From: Hydnum rufescens UP504
Taxonomy: Eukaryota; Basidiomycota; Agaricomycetes; Cantharellales; Hydnaceae
Length of the DNA stretch: 13,136 nt
Reading direction: 5' to 3'
Assembly (NCBI GenBank): GCA_014904985.1
Contig: MU129078.1
Span: forward strand, 1-13,136
Below the pieces are notes generated by a model. That model saw nothing but the letters and a program-made list of their open reading frames with translations. It searched no databases and had not been told where the DNA came from. This document shows positions 1-5,852 of this stretch, in pieces (the stretch's first letter is position 1; each line of letters opens with the position of its first letter). The translations under genes were made by a program, and so were the position numbers.

Positions 1-2
1 AC

Positions 3-263
3 ATTGTCTCCATGTGGCAGAAGGATCTAGATGGTGTCCCATTCGAGGGTAGTGGTGGTAGCATTTCCACATTCCTTCCTGAGATACCTCCTCCAATTCC
101 TGGTATGGATACTTGGGATCATGCCAAGGATGAAGAAGGGTGTGGCAGAAGTGATGCCAGTGAGTGTGATATTGAGAGTGACATTGGGGCCGGGGGGAGT
201 TCATTGTCAGATGAAGAGCAACTAGATGTTAGTTTTGATGTAGATATAATGTCTAAGTCATGA
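3..263 (+). CDS. C-terminal part of an unrecognised acidic protein (5' end outside window)
   Basis: An open frame enters from the left edge and ends at a TGA at 261-263, giving about 86 residues. The sequence is rich in Pro/Gly at first (a PEIPPPIPG stretch) and then strongly acidic and Ser-rich (DEEGCGRSDASECDIESD, then SLSDEEQLDVSFDVD). It looks like a disordered acidic tail. No domain or membrane segment is seen and I do not recognise the family. The KDZ transposase in this window also ends in an acidic Ser/Asp/Glu tail, and this frame lies just upstream of mobile-element-like repeats, so it may be the end of a transposon protein. That is only a guess. The internal ATG at 12 is not taken as the start because the frame is open to the window edge. 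Confidence 0.4.
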   Translation: MVSMWQKDLDGVPFEGSGGSISTFLPEIPPPIPGMDTWDHAKDEEGCGRSDASECDIESDIGAGGSSLSDEEQLDVSFDVDIMSKS

Positions 264-359
264 AACTCTCAAATTCTCTAAGTTATTTTATGGGCAAGTT
301 TCGGGCAACAGTAGACCAGCAATACAGTAGTAGGTGTACCTCTAAGTAATCCAAATGGC

Positions 360-428
360 CCAAAAAAGACCAGAAGTTGCCCAAAATTGCCAAATTGCCT
401 GAAATTGCCTGAAATTGCCCGAAATAAG
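360..428. repeat. Short tandem AATTGCC(T/C)GAAA-like units
   Basis: Imperfect units of about 11 nt (AAATTGCC, AATTGCCTGAA, AATTGCCCGAAA) repeat five to six times. Similar units (TTTCGGCC, AATTTCTGCC) occur at about 3236-3330, where the closest match is in the reverse-complement orientation. Such units often lie in the subterminal zones of basidiomycete transposable elements. Their position just inside the two palindrome-bearing repeats fits that reading, but no element family could be named. Confidence 0.5.
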
Positions 429-485
429 TGGACCCTCTTATTCAAAACACACCTTCTGGCCATACAATGGCCGAAAGCCATAGGC

Positions 486-552
486 CACCTATTAGGTACC
501 ATTTCATGCCCCAAACATGGTACCTAACTTAGGTAGGGTATATAACTGACCA
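486..552 (+). repeat. Palindrome-bearing repeat, copy A
   Basis: An 11-bp inverted repeat, TTAGGTACCAT (492-502) and ATGGTACCTAA (517-527), encloses a 14-nt loop containing TGCCCC. It is followed by an AGGTAGG motif and ends in ACTGACCA. The same arrangement recurs in the same orientation at 3335-3401 (copy B). The two copies match over about 65 bp and then diverge, so they are ends or pieces of the same repeat family. They bracket the hairpin array. Confidence 0.7.
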
Positions 553-657
553 GCCTGCCAGTGCTTGGGTGCTTCTTGAGTATCGGCAATTGCCGGCGTT
601 GAATTTTGAACTCTACGCAGCCACACCCAGCAAGCGACCGTATGACCACACCACAAT

Positions 658-734
658 AGCAACAGCAACAACAGCAACAACAGCAGCAACAGCAGCAACA
701 GCAGCAACAGCAGCTGCAACAGCTGCAGCAACAG
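658..734. repeat. CAA/CAG trinucleotide microsatellite
   Basis: About 25 consecutive CAA or CAG triplets, interrupted by two CTG triplets near the end. Read as CAA/CAG codons the tract would be poly-Gln, but a TAG lies immediately upstream in that frame and there is no start codon. The long Leu, Ala/Thr or Cys frames on either strand are by-products of the repeat. It sits just before the first hairpin of the array and would fall in the first exon-like segment of that transcript. Confidence 0.85.
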
Positions 735-769
735 TGCACAACCATGACTGCATGACCATGACCACACAA

Positions 770-907
770 CCACACACCCGCTGATGCGGGTGTGTGGTCA
801 TAAGGTAAGTTTTGTCTCAGTAAATACAATAGTGCAAAAGAGTAGTGCAAGCTACTCTTTTTGCGCTGCCATGAATTTTTATACTAACGTAGCCTGTATT
901 CCTCCAG
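770..907 (+). other. Array module 1 (H1-a plus intron-like segment with H2-a)
   Basis: H1-a is a perfect 12-bp stem (770-781 with 786-797, loop TGAT). AAG|GTAAGT follows with the GT at 805-806. H2-a pairs 831-845 with 852-867 around the loop TGCAAG and has one extra T on the right arm. Its GAGTAG/CTACTC core replaces the usual GAGCAG/CTGCTC on both arms. The branch-point-like TACTAAC is at 882-888 and the acceptor CCTCCAG ends at 907, giving an intron of 103 nt. Confidence 0.65.
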
Positions 908-958
908 ATCAAAACCAAAACAACAAACGACAGGCTGCCCAATGAGTGAGCCCAGGAA

Positions 959-1096
959 CCACACCCACTGTGGTGGGTGTGGTACTATTTAAGGTGAGTC
1001 TCCCCCCCCTAATAGATGCAGCCATGCAAAAAGAGCAGTGAAAGCTGCTCTTTTTGCATCACTTTTAATTTTGTAACTAATTATTTTTTATTCTAG
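959..1096 (+). other. Array module 2 (H1-b, H2-b)
   Basis: H1-b pairs CCACACCCAC (959-968) with GTGGGTGTGG (973-982) around TGTG. It is two base pairs shorter than the consensus, with the dinucleotide missing from both arms. The donor AAG|GTGAGT has its GT at 994. H2-b is a perfect 15-bp stem (1024-1038 with 1045-1059, loop TGAAAG) and the best-formed member. TAACTAA at about 1074 and TTCTAG ending at 1096 complete a 103-nt intron-like segment. Confidence 0.65.
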
Positions 1097-1209
1097 GTAC
1101 AGTATTGTCACAAATGAAGACCGCAGACCCACAAAGCAAGCCCCCCCACAACGATAACATGCCTGCAGAGGGGACCCCTGAATGACGACATGCCACATGA
1201 AGAGATGAA

Positions 1210-1343
1210 CCACACACCCACCAAAGCGGGTGTGTGGTAATTTTAAGGTGAGCATATAACCATGCAAAAGGAGCAGTGTACGCTGCTCCTTTTGCGTGGC
1301 TTTTCTTTTTTCCTTTTTACTAACATATTATACGTTATTTTAG
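1210..1343 (+). other. Array module 3 (H1-c, H2-c)
   Basis: H1-c pairs 1210-1219 with 1228-1237. An A-C mismatch and a C-G pair extend it inward to a CAAA loop. The donor AAG|GTGAGC has its GT at 1248. H2-c pairs 1262-1276 with 1283-1297 around TGTACG, with AGGAG facing CTCCT instead of AAGAG facing CTCTT, a paired change. Branch point TACTAAC is at 1318-1324 and the acceptor TTTAG ends at 1343, giving a 96-nt intron. Confidence 0.65.
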
Positions 1344-1486
1344 GTTGTCTGAACCCACGACCCCACCAAGCAAACACACAAGAACGGCAACGGACCCGCC
1401 AAATGAAACCCGTGAGAGTTCAAACCCCCAACATGACAACCAAGCCCTGTACCGAGTACGAACTGCACGACTGCGGTACAAACCAA

Positions 1487-1630
1487 GGACCACACCCACT
1501 TCAGTGGGTGTGGTCCTATTTTATTTTATTTTATTTGATTTCTATATGTACAACGATGCAAAAGGAGCAGTGCAAGCTGCTCCCTTTGCATCACTTTGAA
1601 TTTTTTTACTAATCAACATTCTCACTCTAG
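1487..1630 (+). other. Array module 4 (H1-d, H2-d; donor lost)
   Basis: H1-d is a perfect 14-bp stem (1487-1500 with 1503-1516) of the short type. Its outer bases GGACC/GGTCC differ from other modules but stay paired. The expected donor is replaced by a run of TTTTA units, and the first usable GT is at 1549-1550. H2-d pairs 1555-1570 with 1577-1592 around TGCAAG, with one A-C mismatch. TACTAAT at about 1608 and CTCTAG ending at 1630 are kept. Confidence 0.6.
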
Positions 1631-1722
1631 GATCTGAACCGAGACCCGCGAAACAAAACACCCACCCAAGTGACAACCAGCCCCCCTGTACAGAACCAAG
1701 TACGCGACCAGGGTGCAAAGGG

Positions 1723-1870
1723 AGTACCACACACCCACTTCGGTGGGGGTGTGGTACTAGTTCAGGGGAGTTCCCCCCCCTCAATAGATACTGTGGCGCA
1801 AAAAGAGCAGCAAAAGCTGCTCTTTTTGCACTGCTTTGAATTTTTAACTAACACATATTTTAATATCTAG
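1723..1870 (+). other. Array module 5 (H1-e with TTCG loop, H2-e; donor mutated)
   Basis: H1-e is a 16-bp stem (1723-1738 with 1743-1758) with one A-G mismatch, closed by C(TTCG)G, the very stable UUCG tetraloop in RNA. The donor position reads CAGGGGAG where module 2 has AAGGTGAG, so the GT has become GG; the flanking T/C tract still matches module 2. H2-e pairs 1796-1810 with 1817-1831 around CAAAAG, the only loop that breaks the YGNANG pattern. AACTAAC at about 1846 and ATCTAG ending at 1870 are kept. Confidence 0.6.
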
Positions 1871-1974
1871 GTCATAATTTGATCCAACATCCCGCATGAG
1901 TCCAACTGAAGCCATGCCAAAAGAAAACCCAACGAATGCACCACCAAACCCCACCGAACAAAAAGCCAATGCAA

Positions 1975-2112
1975 ACCAGGCACCCACCATGGCGGGTGTC
2001 TGGTACTATTTAAGGCAGGTGATTTTCCCATATCCAATGGCGCAAAAAGAGCAGTGAAAGCTGCTCTTTTTGTGTTGCTTTTAATTTTTTAACTAATAAT
2101 TTTTCATTCTAG
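1975..2112 (+). other. Array module 6 (H1-f with compensatory change, H2-f; weak donor)
   Basis: H1-f pairs ACCAGGCACCC (1975-1985) with GGGTGTCTGGT (1994-2004). A C to G change on the left is matched by G to C on the right, and the next pair is a G-T wobble. The donor reads AAGGCAGGTGAT, so either a GC donor or the GT at 2019-2020 would be needed. H2-f pairs 2040-2054 with 2061-2075 around TGAAAG, with two G-T wobbles at its base. AACTAAT at about 2090 and TTCTAG ending at 2112 follow. Confidence 0.6.
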
Positions 2113-2193
2113 GTATCACCGCAAATGAAGACCCGCGAAGCCCCACCAGAACGACAGCATCCCTGTGAACGACGACGTGCCAAACACAGAGGC

Positions 2194-2335
2194 GAACCAC
2201 ACACCCACAGTAGTGGGTGTGTGGTTCTATACAAGGTATGTAATGTAACGCACCCCCAACAGCACAAAAAGAGCTGTGAAGGCAGCTCTTTTTGTGTCAT
2301 GTTAACTTTTACTGATCTAAATTCTTGTATTCTAG
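2194..2335 (+). other. Array module 7 (H1-g, H2-g with swapped core)
   Basis: H1-g is a perfect 15-bp stem (2194-2208 with 2213-2227, loop AGTA) with outer GAACC/GGTTC. The donor AAG|GTATGT has its GT at 2236. H2-g pairs 2262-2276 with 2283-2297 around TGAAGG. Its core is GAGCTG/CAGCTC instead of GAGCAG/CTGCTC and its base is CACAAA/TTTGTG, two separate paired changes. TACTGAT at about 2310 and TTCTAG-like TCTAG ending at 2335 give a 100-nt intron. Confidence 0.65.
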
Positions 2336-2438
2336 ATCTTCCTTCCCCCCAAACAAGTACATACCCAAAACCCCCCAACCCACCTGAGAACTGTACGGAA
2401 AACCAGCAGTTGAAGGTATGCAACCCCGGGCAACAACA

Positions 2439-2592
2439 AGTACCACACACCTGCCAATGCGGGTGTGTGGTACTACAAGGTATTTTTTTAAAACTTTCTA
2501 CATCTACAGTGATGCCAAAGGAGCAGCGCAAGCTGCCCCTTCGGCATCACTTCAAATTTTTTTTACTAATGTTTGTTATCATTCAATTCTAG
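2439..2592 (+). other. Array module 8 (H1-h, H2-h)
   Basis: H1-h is a 16-bp stem (2439-2454 with 2459-2474, loop CAAT) with one T-G wobble. The donor AAG|GTATTT has its GT at 2480. H2-h is longer than its relatives (2509-2526 with 2533-2550, loop CGCAAG), with GATGCC/GGCATC paired at its base in place of GATGCA/TGCATC, and two A-C mismatches. TACTAAT at about 2564 and TTCTAG ending at 2592 give a 113-nt intron. Confidence 0.65.
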
Positions 2593-2741
2593 GATCGAAT
2601 TTGAAGCTCCCGAAATGACGACAACAGACAGCCGCAACCCCAAACAACCCGCACAATGGTGAACCGCCAAGCCAAACCCGCCCAAATGGCCACCGACGAG
2701 CCGGGCGAGCCCCCATCCAAGCCCCAAGGCAGCAATGCCCA

Positions 2742-2895
2742 GTACCACATACCCCCCTCAGCGGGGGTGTGGTACAAAAGGTCTGTTTTTTGATTTTGAT
2801 TTTTATTTGCAAGTGGCACAAAAAGAGCAGTGATAGCTGCTCTTTTTGCGCTGCTTTGAATTTCTAACTTAATATTTTGCTGCCCGACACCCCAG
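2742..2895 (+). other. Array module 9 (H1-i, H2-i)
   Basis: H1-i pairs outer GTACC (2742-2746) with GGTAC (2771-2775). Its 12-nt arms keep the 12-4-12 layout around CTCA but with two mismatches and a wobble. A weak donor AAAG|GTCTGT has its GT at 2781. H2-i pairs 2816-2830 with 2837-2851 around TGATAG, with one A-C mismatch. CTAAC at about 2864 and a distant CCCCAG ending at 2895 give a 115-nt intron. This is the most worn complete module. Confidence 0.6.
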
Positions 2896-2968
2896 CAACA
2901 TGCCCCCTGAACCCGCATCTGAACACCGGATGACCCCCCGTCCAAAGTCTTGAGGAAGCAATGGACAG

Positions 2969-3000
2969 TACCACACACCTGCCCTAGCGGGTGTGTGGTA
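2969..3000 (+). other. Array module 10 (H1-j only, array end)
   Basis: The last H1 pairs 2969-2982 with 2987-3000 around CCTA, with one T-G wobble. No donor, H2 hairpin or acceptor follows; the next bases are an AT-rich stretch. So the array begins and ends with H1, giving ten H1 and nine H2. Confidence 0.65.
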
Positions 3001-3334
3001 TGTTTTTTTAATTGAATTTTTAAATAAATAAATACATAAGTTGATAAAAACAAAAACAAAACACGAGACTGCCAAATGAAAACAGCCCCCACCTGGGGTG
3101 AGTGATAATGATAATAAATAAATAACTATAAATGAAACACCAGAGGGGGGAATATAATAATAAATACTGGTGATTATCCCTGATAAGCCCGCATGGCCTG
3201 CTGTCCTGCAAGTCTGAGATTCTCTCTAAGTCCCAGTTTCGGCCAAATTTCTGCCAATTTTCGGCCATTTCAGCCAATTCTGGGCCAGGAGGTGAAATCA
3301 TAAAAATGGCCATTTCAGCCGAAATAGTGATGGG
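3001..3334. other. AT-rich tail and GGCC/AAATT subterminal-like repeats; no gene seen
   Basis: The first part is rich in AATAAATAAATA and ATAATAAT motifs and could hold polyadenylation signals for a plus-strand transcript of the array. From about 3236 to 3330 there are repeated TTTCGGCC, TTTCTGCCAA and TTTCAGCC units related to those at 360-428. No open frame with recognisable content was seen. Confidence 0.4.
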
Positions 3335-3401
3335 ACCTCCTTAGGTACCATTATCTGCCCCGGAAGTGGTACCTAACTAGGTAGGCTTAGATGACTGACC
3401 A
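3335..3401 (+). repeat. Palindrome-bearing repeat, copy B
   Basis: TTAGGTACCA (3341-3350) and TGGTACCTAA (3367-3376) form a 10-bp inverted repeat around a loop that again contains TGCCCC. AACTAGGTAGG and GACTGACCA follow. It is a direct repeat of copy A, and the fragment of MFS transporter begins less than 100 bp downstream. Confidence 0.7.
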
Positions 3402-3490
3402 AGGTGGACTGGGGATAGGTGACATCCAAAAATGTTCGATGCATATTCTGTATTATTATTACTGACGACTTGGCCCCTTTCTCTTCTAAG

Positions 3491-3985
3491 GTTCTACCAT
3501 ATTACCATCCCATTATTGATCACAGTGGGGGCCAACATCCTTGCAGCCACTACGACTGGGATCACGCCACGATATGTGGCTATGATGCTGATGCCATCAT
3601 CTTTCTATTTGGCTAGCACAGTGACTCTTGCCTGGATATCTGTAAGGGCACTTCTCCTGGATTGATATTGCAGAAGGTGGTTGAGAGCCATTGTGTTAGC
3701 AAATTATAAACCAACCTGCAATGAAGAGAGCAGCTGCAATAGCCTTGATTAATGTGATTTCAAACACAGTGAGTGCTCGACCATGGATTGATGATTCTCC
3801 TGCACACTGAGCGGTGGCTAAGTGAGATTTGGCAGTCAAATATTTGGACATCCTACCTTTATATTGGACCACCTCGCTATCTGCTGGCCCTCAGTGTGAA
3901 CGGCATTGCGGCAACTATAGCCATGATGGCTGTGGTTGGCCTCCGCAGATATCTTGCTCATGAGGATAAACAGATAGCTCTGTGA
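3491..3985 (+). pseudogene. MFS transporter (allantoate/pantothenate permease-like), C-terminal exons only
   Basis: Three exons are visible: 3491-3641, 3700-3768 and 3836-3985, with introns of 58 and 67 nt. They encode the last two to three membrane helices of a major facilitator of the anion:cation symporter type. Characteristic pieces are ARYVAMMLMP-like PRYVAMMLMPSSFYLAS, MKRAAAIALINVISNT and SNIWTSYLYIGPPRY, followed by a helix and RRYLAHEDKQ. Members of this family import small organic anions across the plasma membrane. The upstream helices (about 350 residues in a normal protein) are absent; repeat copy B and the array lie there instead. The protein stops at 3983-3985, somewhat before the usual hydrophilic tail. 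The acceptor at 3489-3490 shows that this was once an internal exon. The family is clear; the substrate is not. Confidence 0.75.
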
Positions 3986-4247
3986 AGCTTGGTTTTCTTA
4001 GAGAGGGGCAGCCTGTCATGAATCTATATATCACGGTGAATGAGACTACTTGGGTGTGAACATGACCATCAAGGAGACAGTTACATAGTTCTTGGAGGGG
4101 AGAGGACTAACTACACTGTACATGTTATGCATCGGCTTACCTGCGGTGGTTTTCACGATGCGGAATTTGTCCCAATTTTACACATCCGAGTTCAACCTCA
4201 TTTGATGCCTTTAATTGCCTCATATATAGCAAGACCACTGTTGAGCT
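3986..4247. other. Spacer between MFS and lactonase relics; no gene seen
   Basis: About 260 bp that should contain the MFS 3' end and the lactonase promoter. A plus-strand open frame covers 4040-4273, but its composition and sequence are not recognisable and it overlaps the likely lactonase start. I see no clear promoter element. Confidence 0.3.
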
Positions 4248-5647
4248 ATGAAGATCACGACTATGTGGAATAACCCCATTACCCTTCTTGGCGGGATGTA
4301 TACAGCATTCATCAACACCTATAGCTTTGTTCCAAATGGACCTTTGTCCACCTTATCCCTTGTTGGCCAGAGTCCTGGCCTGAGTTCCACTTGGATCTCC
4401 CTGCATCCTAAAAATCGCTCGTTACTCTTGTGAGCACTTTTTCATCTGCATGAAGACTATGGGTCTCAAAGGTGCCTTTGTGTCATGTTCTAGTTCGACC
4501 ATCGAAACAGGGCCTGGCTCGGTCACATCCTTCATTGGTTCAGACAGACTTGTCAGGCAGATCGACCGAACACCTTCCTTTGGAAATTCACCAGCTTACT
4601 TGGCAATAGTGAACAATGGAAAGGAAGTCATTGCCCCTAATGTACATTGTTCTCTTTCTGCATCTGATGAGATACTTATGCGTTTTTTCTTTTTTTTTGC
4701 ACTCCACCATGCTGATTGTTCCATTAATACGTAGTATTCTAGCACAAATGTTGCATCACACATTCTGGGAGAGGACCAAGCCTATTTTGTGTCCAGGAGT
4801 AATTTGGTCACATTTAATGGTTCTGGCCCTAATTGAGCATGTCAGGCCTCATTGCATCCTTACAAGGTATTTTCTTCCCTTTCCTTTCTTGTCCTCGTGA
4901 ACTAACAGCACCCCCCCCCCCCCCACATTAAATATGTATGTAGGCTGTGCAGTATGGCAATGAAGTTTTCATCCCTGACCTCAGGGCTGACAAAGTGTGG
5001 CGCCTTGAGAAAGATGGTGGAAAGTGGACTGTGAAGGGATTCATTCAGCAGCCTCTGGGATCTGGTCCTCATCATATAGTCCCACTCAGTAAGTGCGCCC
5101 ATGCATTTAGTCTGAGACTGCTGATTGTTGCTTTATTTTTTTCTTCTCCACAGAGGGCAAATTGTACACTATTCATGAAATGAGCAACACTGTGACTGAA
5201 CAAGTGATCCCACCCCTCGATGGCAGAGGGCCCCCAAAGCTCCTCGCGAATATCTCTACTCTCCCACCAACTGTCCCTGCCAGCAGTCTCCACAATGCAG
5301 CAGAGCTTTTCGTCTCCCCACCCTCAACATGTTACCCAATGCCCTACCTCTACATGTCCAATCAGAATGTCTCGCCCCTCCCCGCGCAGACTGACCCACT
5401 TGGGGACACTATTGCCATCTTCACACTTGAACCCAAGCTGCATCTCATCAGACACGTCCACACAGGCTTGCAGCAGCTCCATGGTGTGAGCCTTGGAGGC
5501 GAGTACGGCCAGTATGTCGCCACAGCGGGACTTGCAGGTGGAGGCATCATGGTGTTCGAGTGCGTCGATGGGGGTGCGGATCTCAAACTCCTGGCGCACT
5601 ATGCTGGAGTGGGCTTGGAGAAAGTCTCTAGCTTTGTATGGACTTAG
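4248..5647 (+). pseudogene. Lactonase-family seven-bladed beta-propeller protein, damaged in its first half
   Basis: This matches fungal lactonase-family proteins (6-phosphogluconolactonase or carboxymuconate cyclase fold). Exon 1 starts at ATG 4248 or 4263/4264 and shows ITLLGGMYTAFINTYSF and STWISLHPKNRSLL. The next exon ends SFGNSPAYLAIVNNGKEVIA. Introns lie at 4642-4734, 4867-4943 and 5089-5153. Joined exons read APN|YSSTN, LHPYK|AVQYGNEVFIPDL and HHIVPL|KGKLYTIHE. The end, SSFVWT at 5645-5647, is the normal family C-terminus, so the 3' half is intact. Two lesions are seen: a TGA at 4834-4836 inside the expected GSGPN..RQ region, and loss of frame near 4433-4475, where HEDYGSQ and GAFVS lie in different frames. 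An unannotated intron could explain the second but not the first. The enzyme would be cytosolic; its substrate cannot be inferred. Confidence 0.75.
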
Positions 5648-5852
5648 ACCAGACATTATGATAGTAAGAACCCTCGAACACAAATTGTTGGAATTTGACT
5701 GAATGAATTCTTTACATGTTCTTCTCGCCAGAAGGCACATATACAATCTTCAGCGAGTCTGGCGAGCATGTATTCTCATATGAGCGCATCTTACATCCTC
5801 GCTTGGGGCTTCTCTACCAGGGTATGCACCAGGCTGGTCAGCCAATTATCAG
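5648..5852 (+). other. Orphan exon-like segment downstream of the lactonase
   Basis: After the lactonase stop, 5732-5821 looks like an exon. It is preceded by CTTCTCGCCAG and followed by GTATGC, and reads GTYTIFSESGEHVFSYERI and a further ten residues without a stop. I do not recognise the protein. It may be an exon of another gene fragment or an alternative 3' exon. Confidence 0.3.

Larger units (their letters stand above)
770..3000 (+). other. Tandem exon-intron-like array with alternating H1 and H2 hairpins; candidate structured ncRNA locus
   Basis: Ten H1 hairpins (consensus arm CCACACACCCRC, 4-nt loop) alternate with nine H2 hairpins (consensus arm RTGCAAAAAGAGCAG, 6-nt loop) at a period of about 190-305 bp. 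Each H1 to H2 gap is only 24-42 nt and usually begins with a 5' splice-site-like sequence (GTAAGT, GTGAGT, GTGAGC, GTATGT). After each H2 come a CTAAC/CTAAT/CTGAT branch-point-like motif and a pyrimidine-rich stretch, ending in a YAG acceptor 37-60 nt after the hairpin. Predicted introns are about 96-115 nt. The exon-like segments differ in length and phase (for example 86 and 151 nt), are A/C-rich and contain stops, so a repeated protein is unlikely. All splice signals point to the plus strand. Alternatives are the body of a non-autonomous mobile element or a minisatellite-like array that happens to include splice signals. Whether it is transcribed is unknown. Confidence 0.7.

Noticed and set aside
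492..527. Helitron 3' end (hairpin followed by CTRR)
   Set aside because: A hairpin is present and CTAA/CTAG occur next to it, but the spacing is wrong and no Rep/helicase coding sequence or 5' TC end was seen.
504..850. Long minus-strand frames with poly-Leu or poly-Cys, and a plus-strand Ala/Thr frame
   Set aside because: They are translations of the CAA/CAG microsatellite. No conserved sequence surrounds them and all three frames are open for the same reason.
1262..2592. Protein-coding frames inside the array (up to 155 codons)
   Set aside because: They run through the hairpins and splice signals, are low-complexity Pro/Gln/Thr or Val/Trp/Cys-rich, and differ in phase between modules.
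770..3000. CRISPR array
   Set aside because: The repeats are hairpin pairs with intron signals at irregular 190-305 bp spacing in a eukaryotic context, with no short uniform spacers and no cas genes.
4911..4924. Run of 14 C as a functional element
   Set aside because: It sits in a lactonase intron between the branch-point-like ACTAAC and the acceptor; a simple homopolymer, possibly of uncertain length in the assembly.
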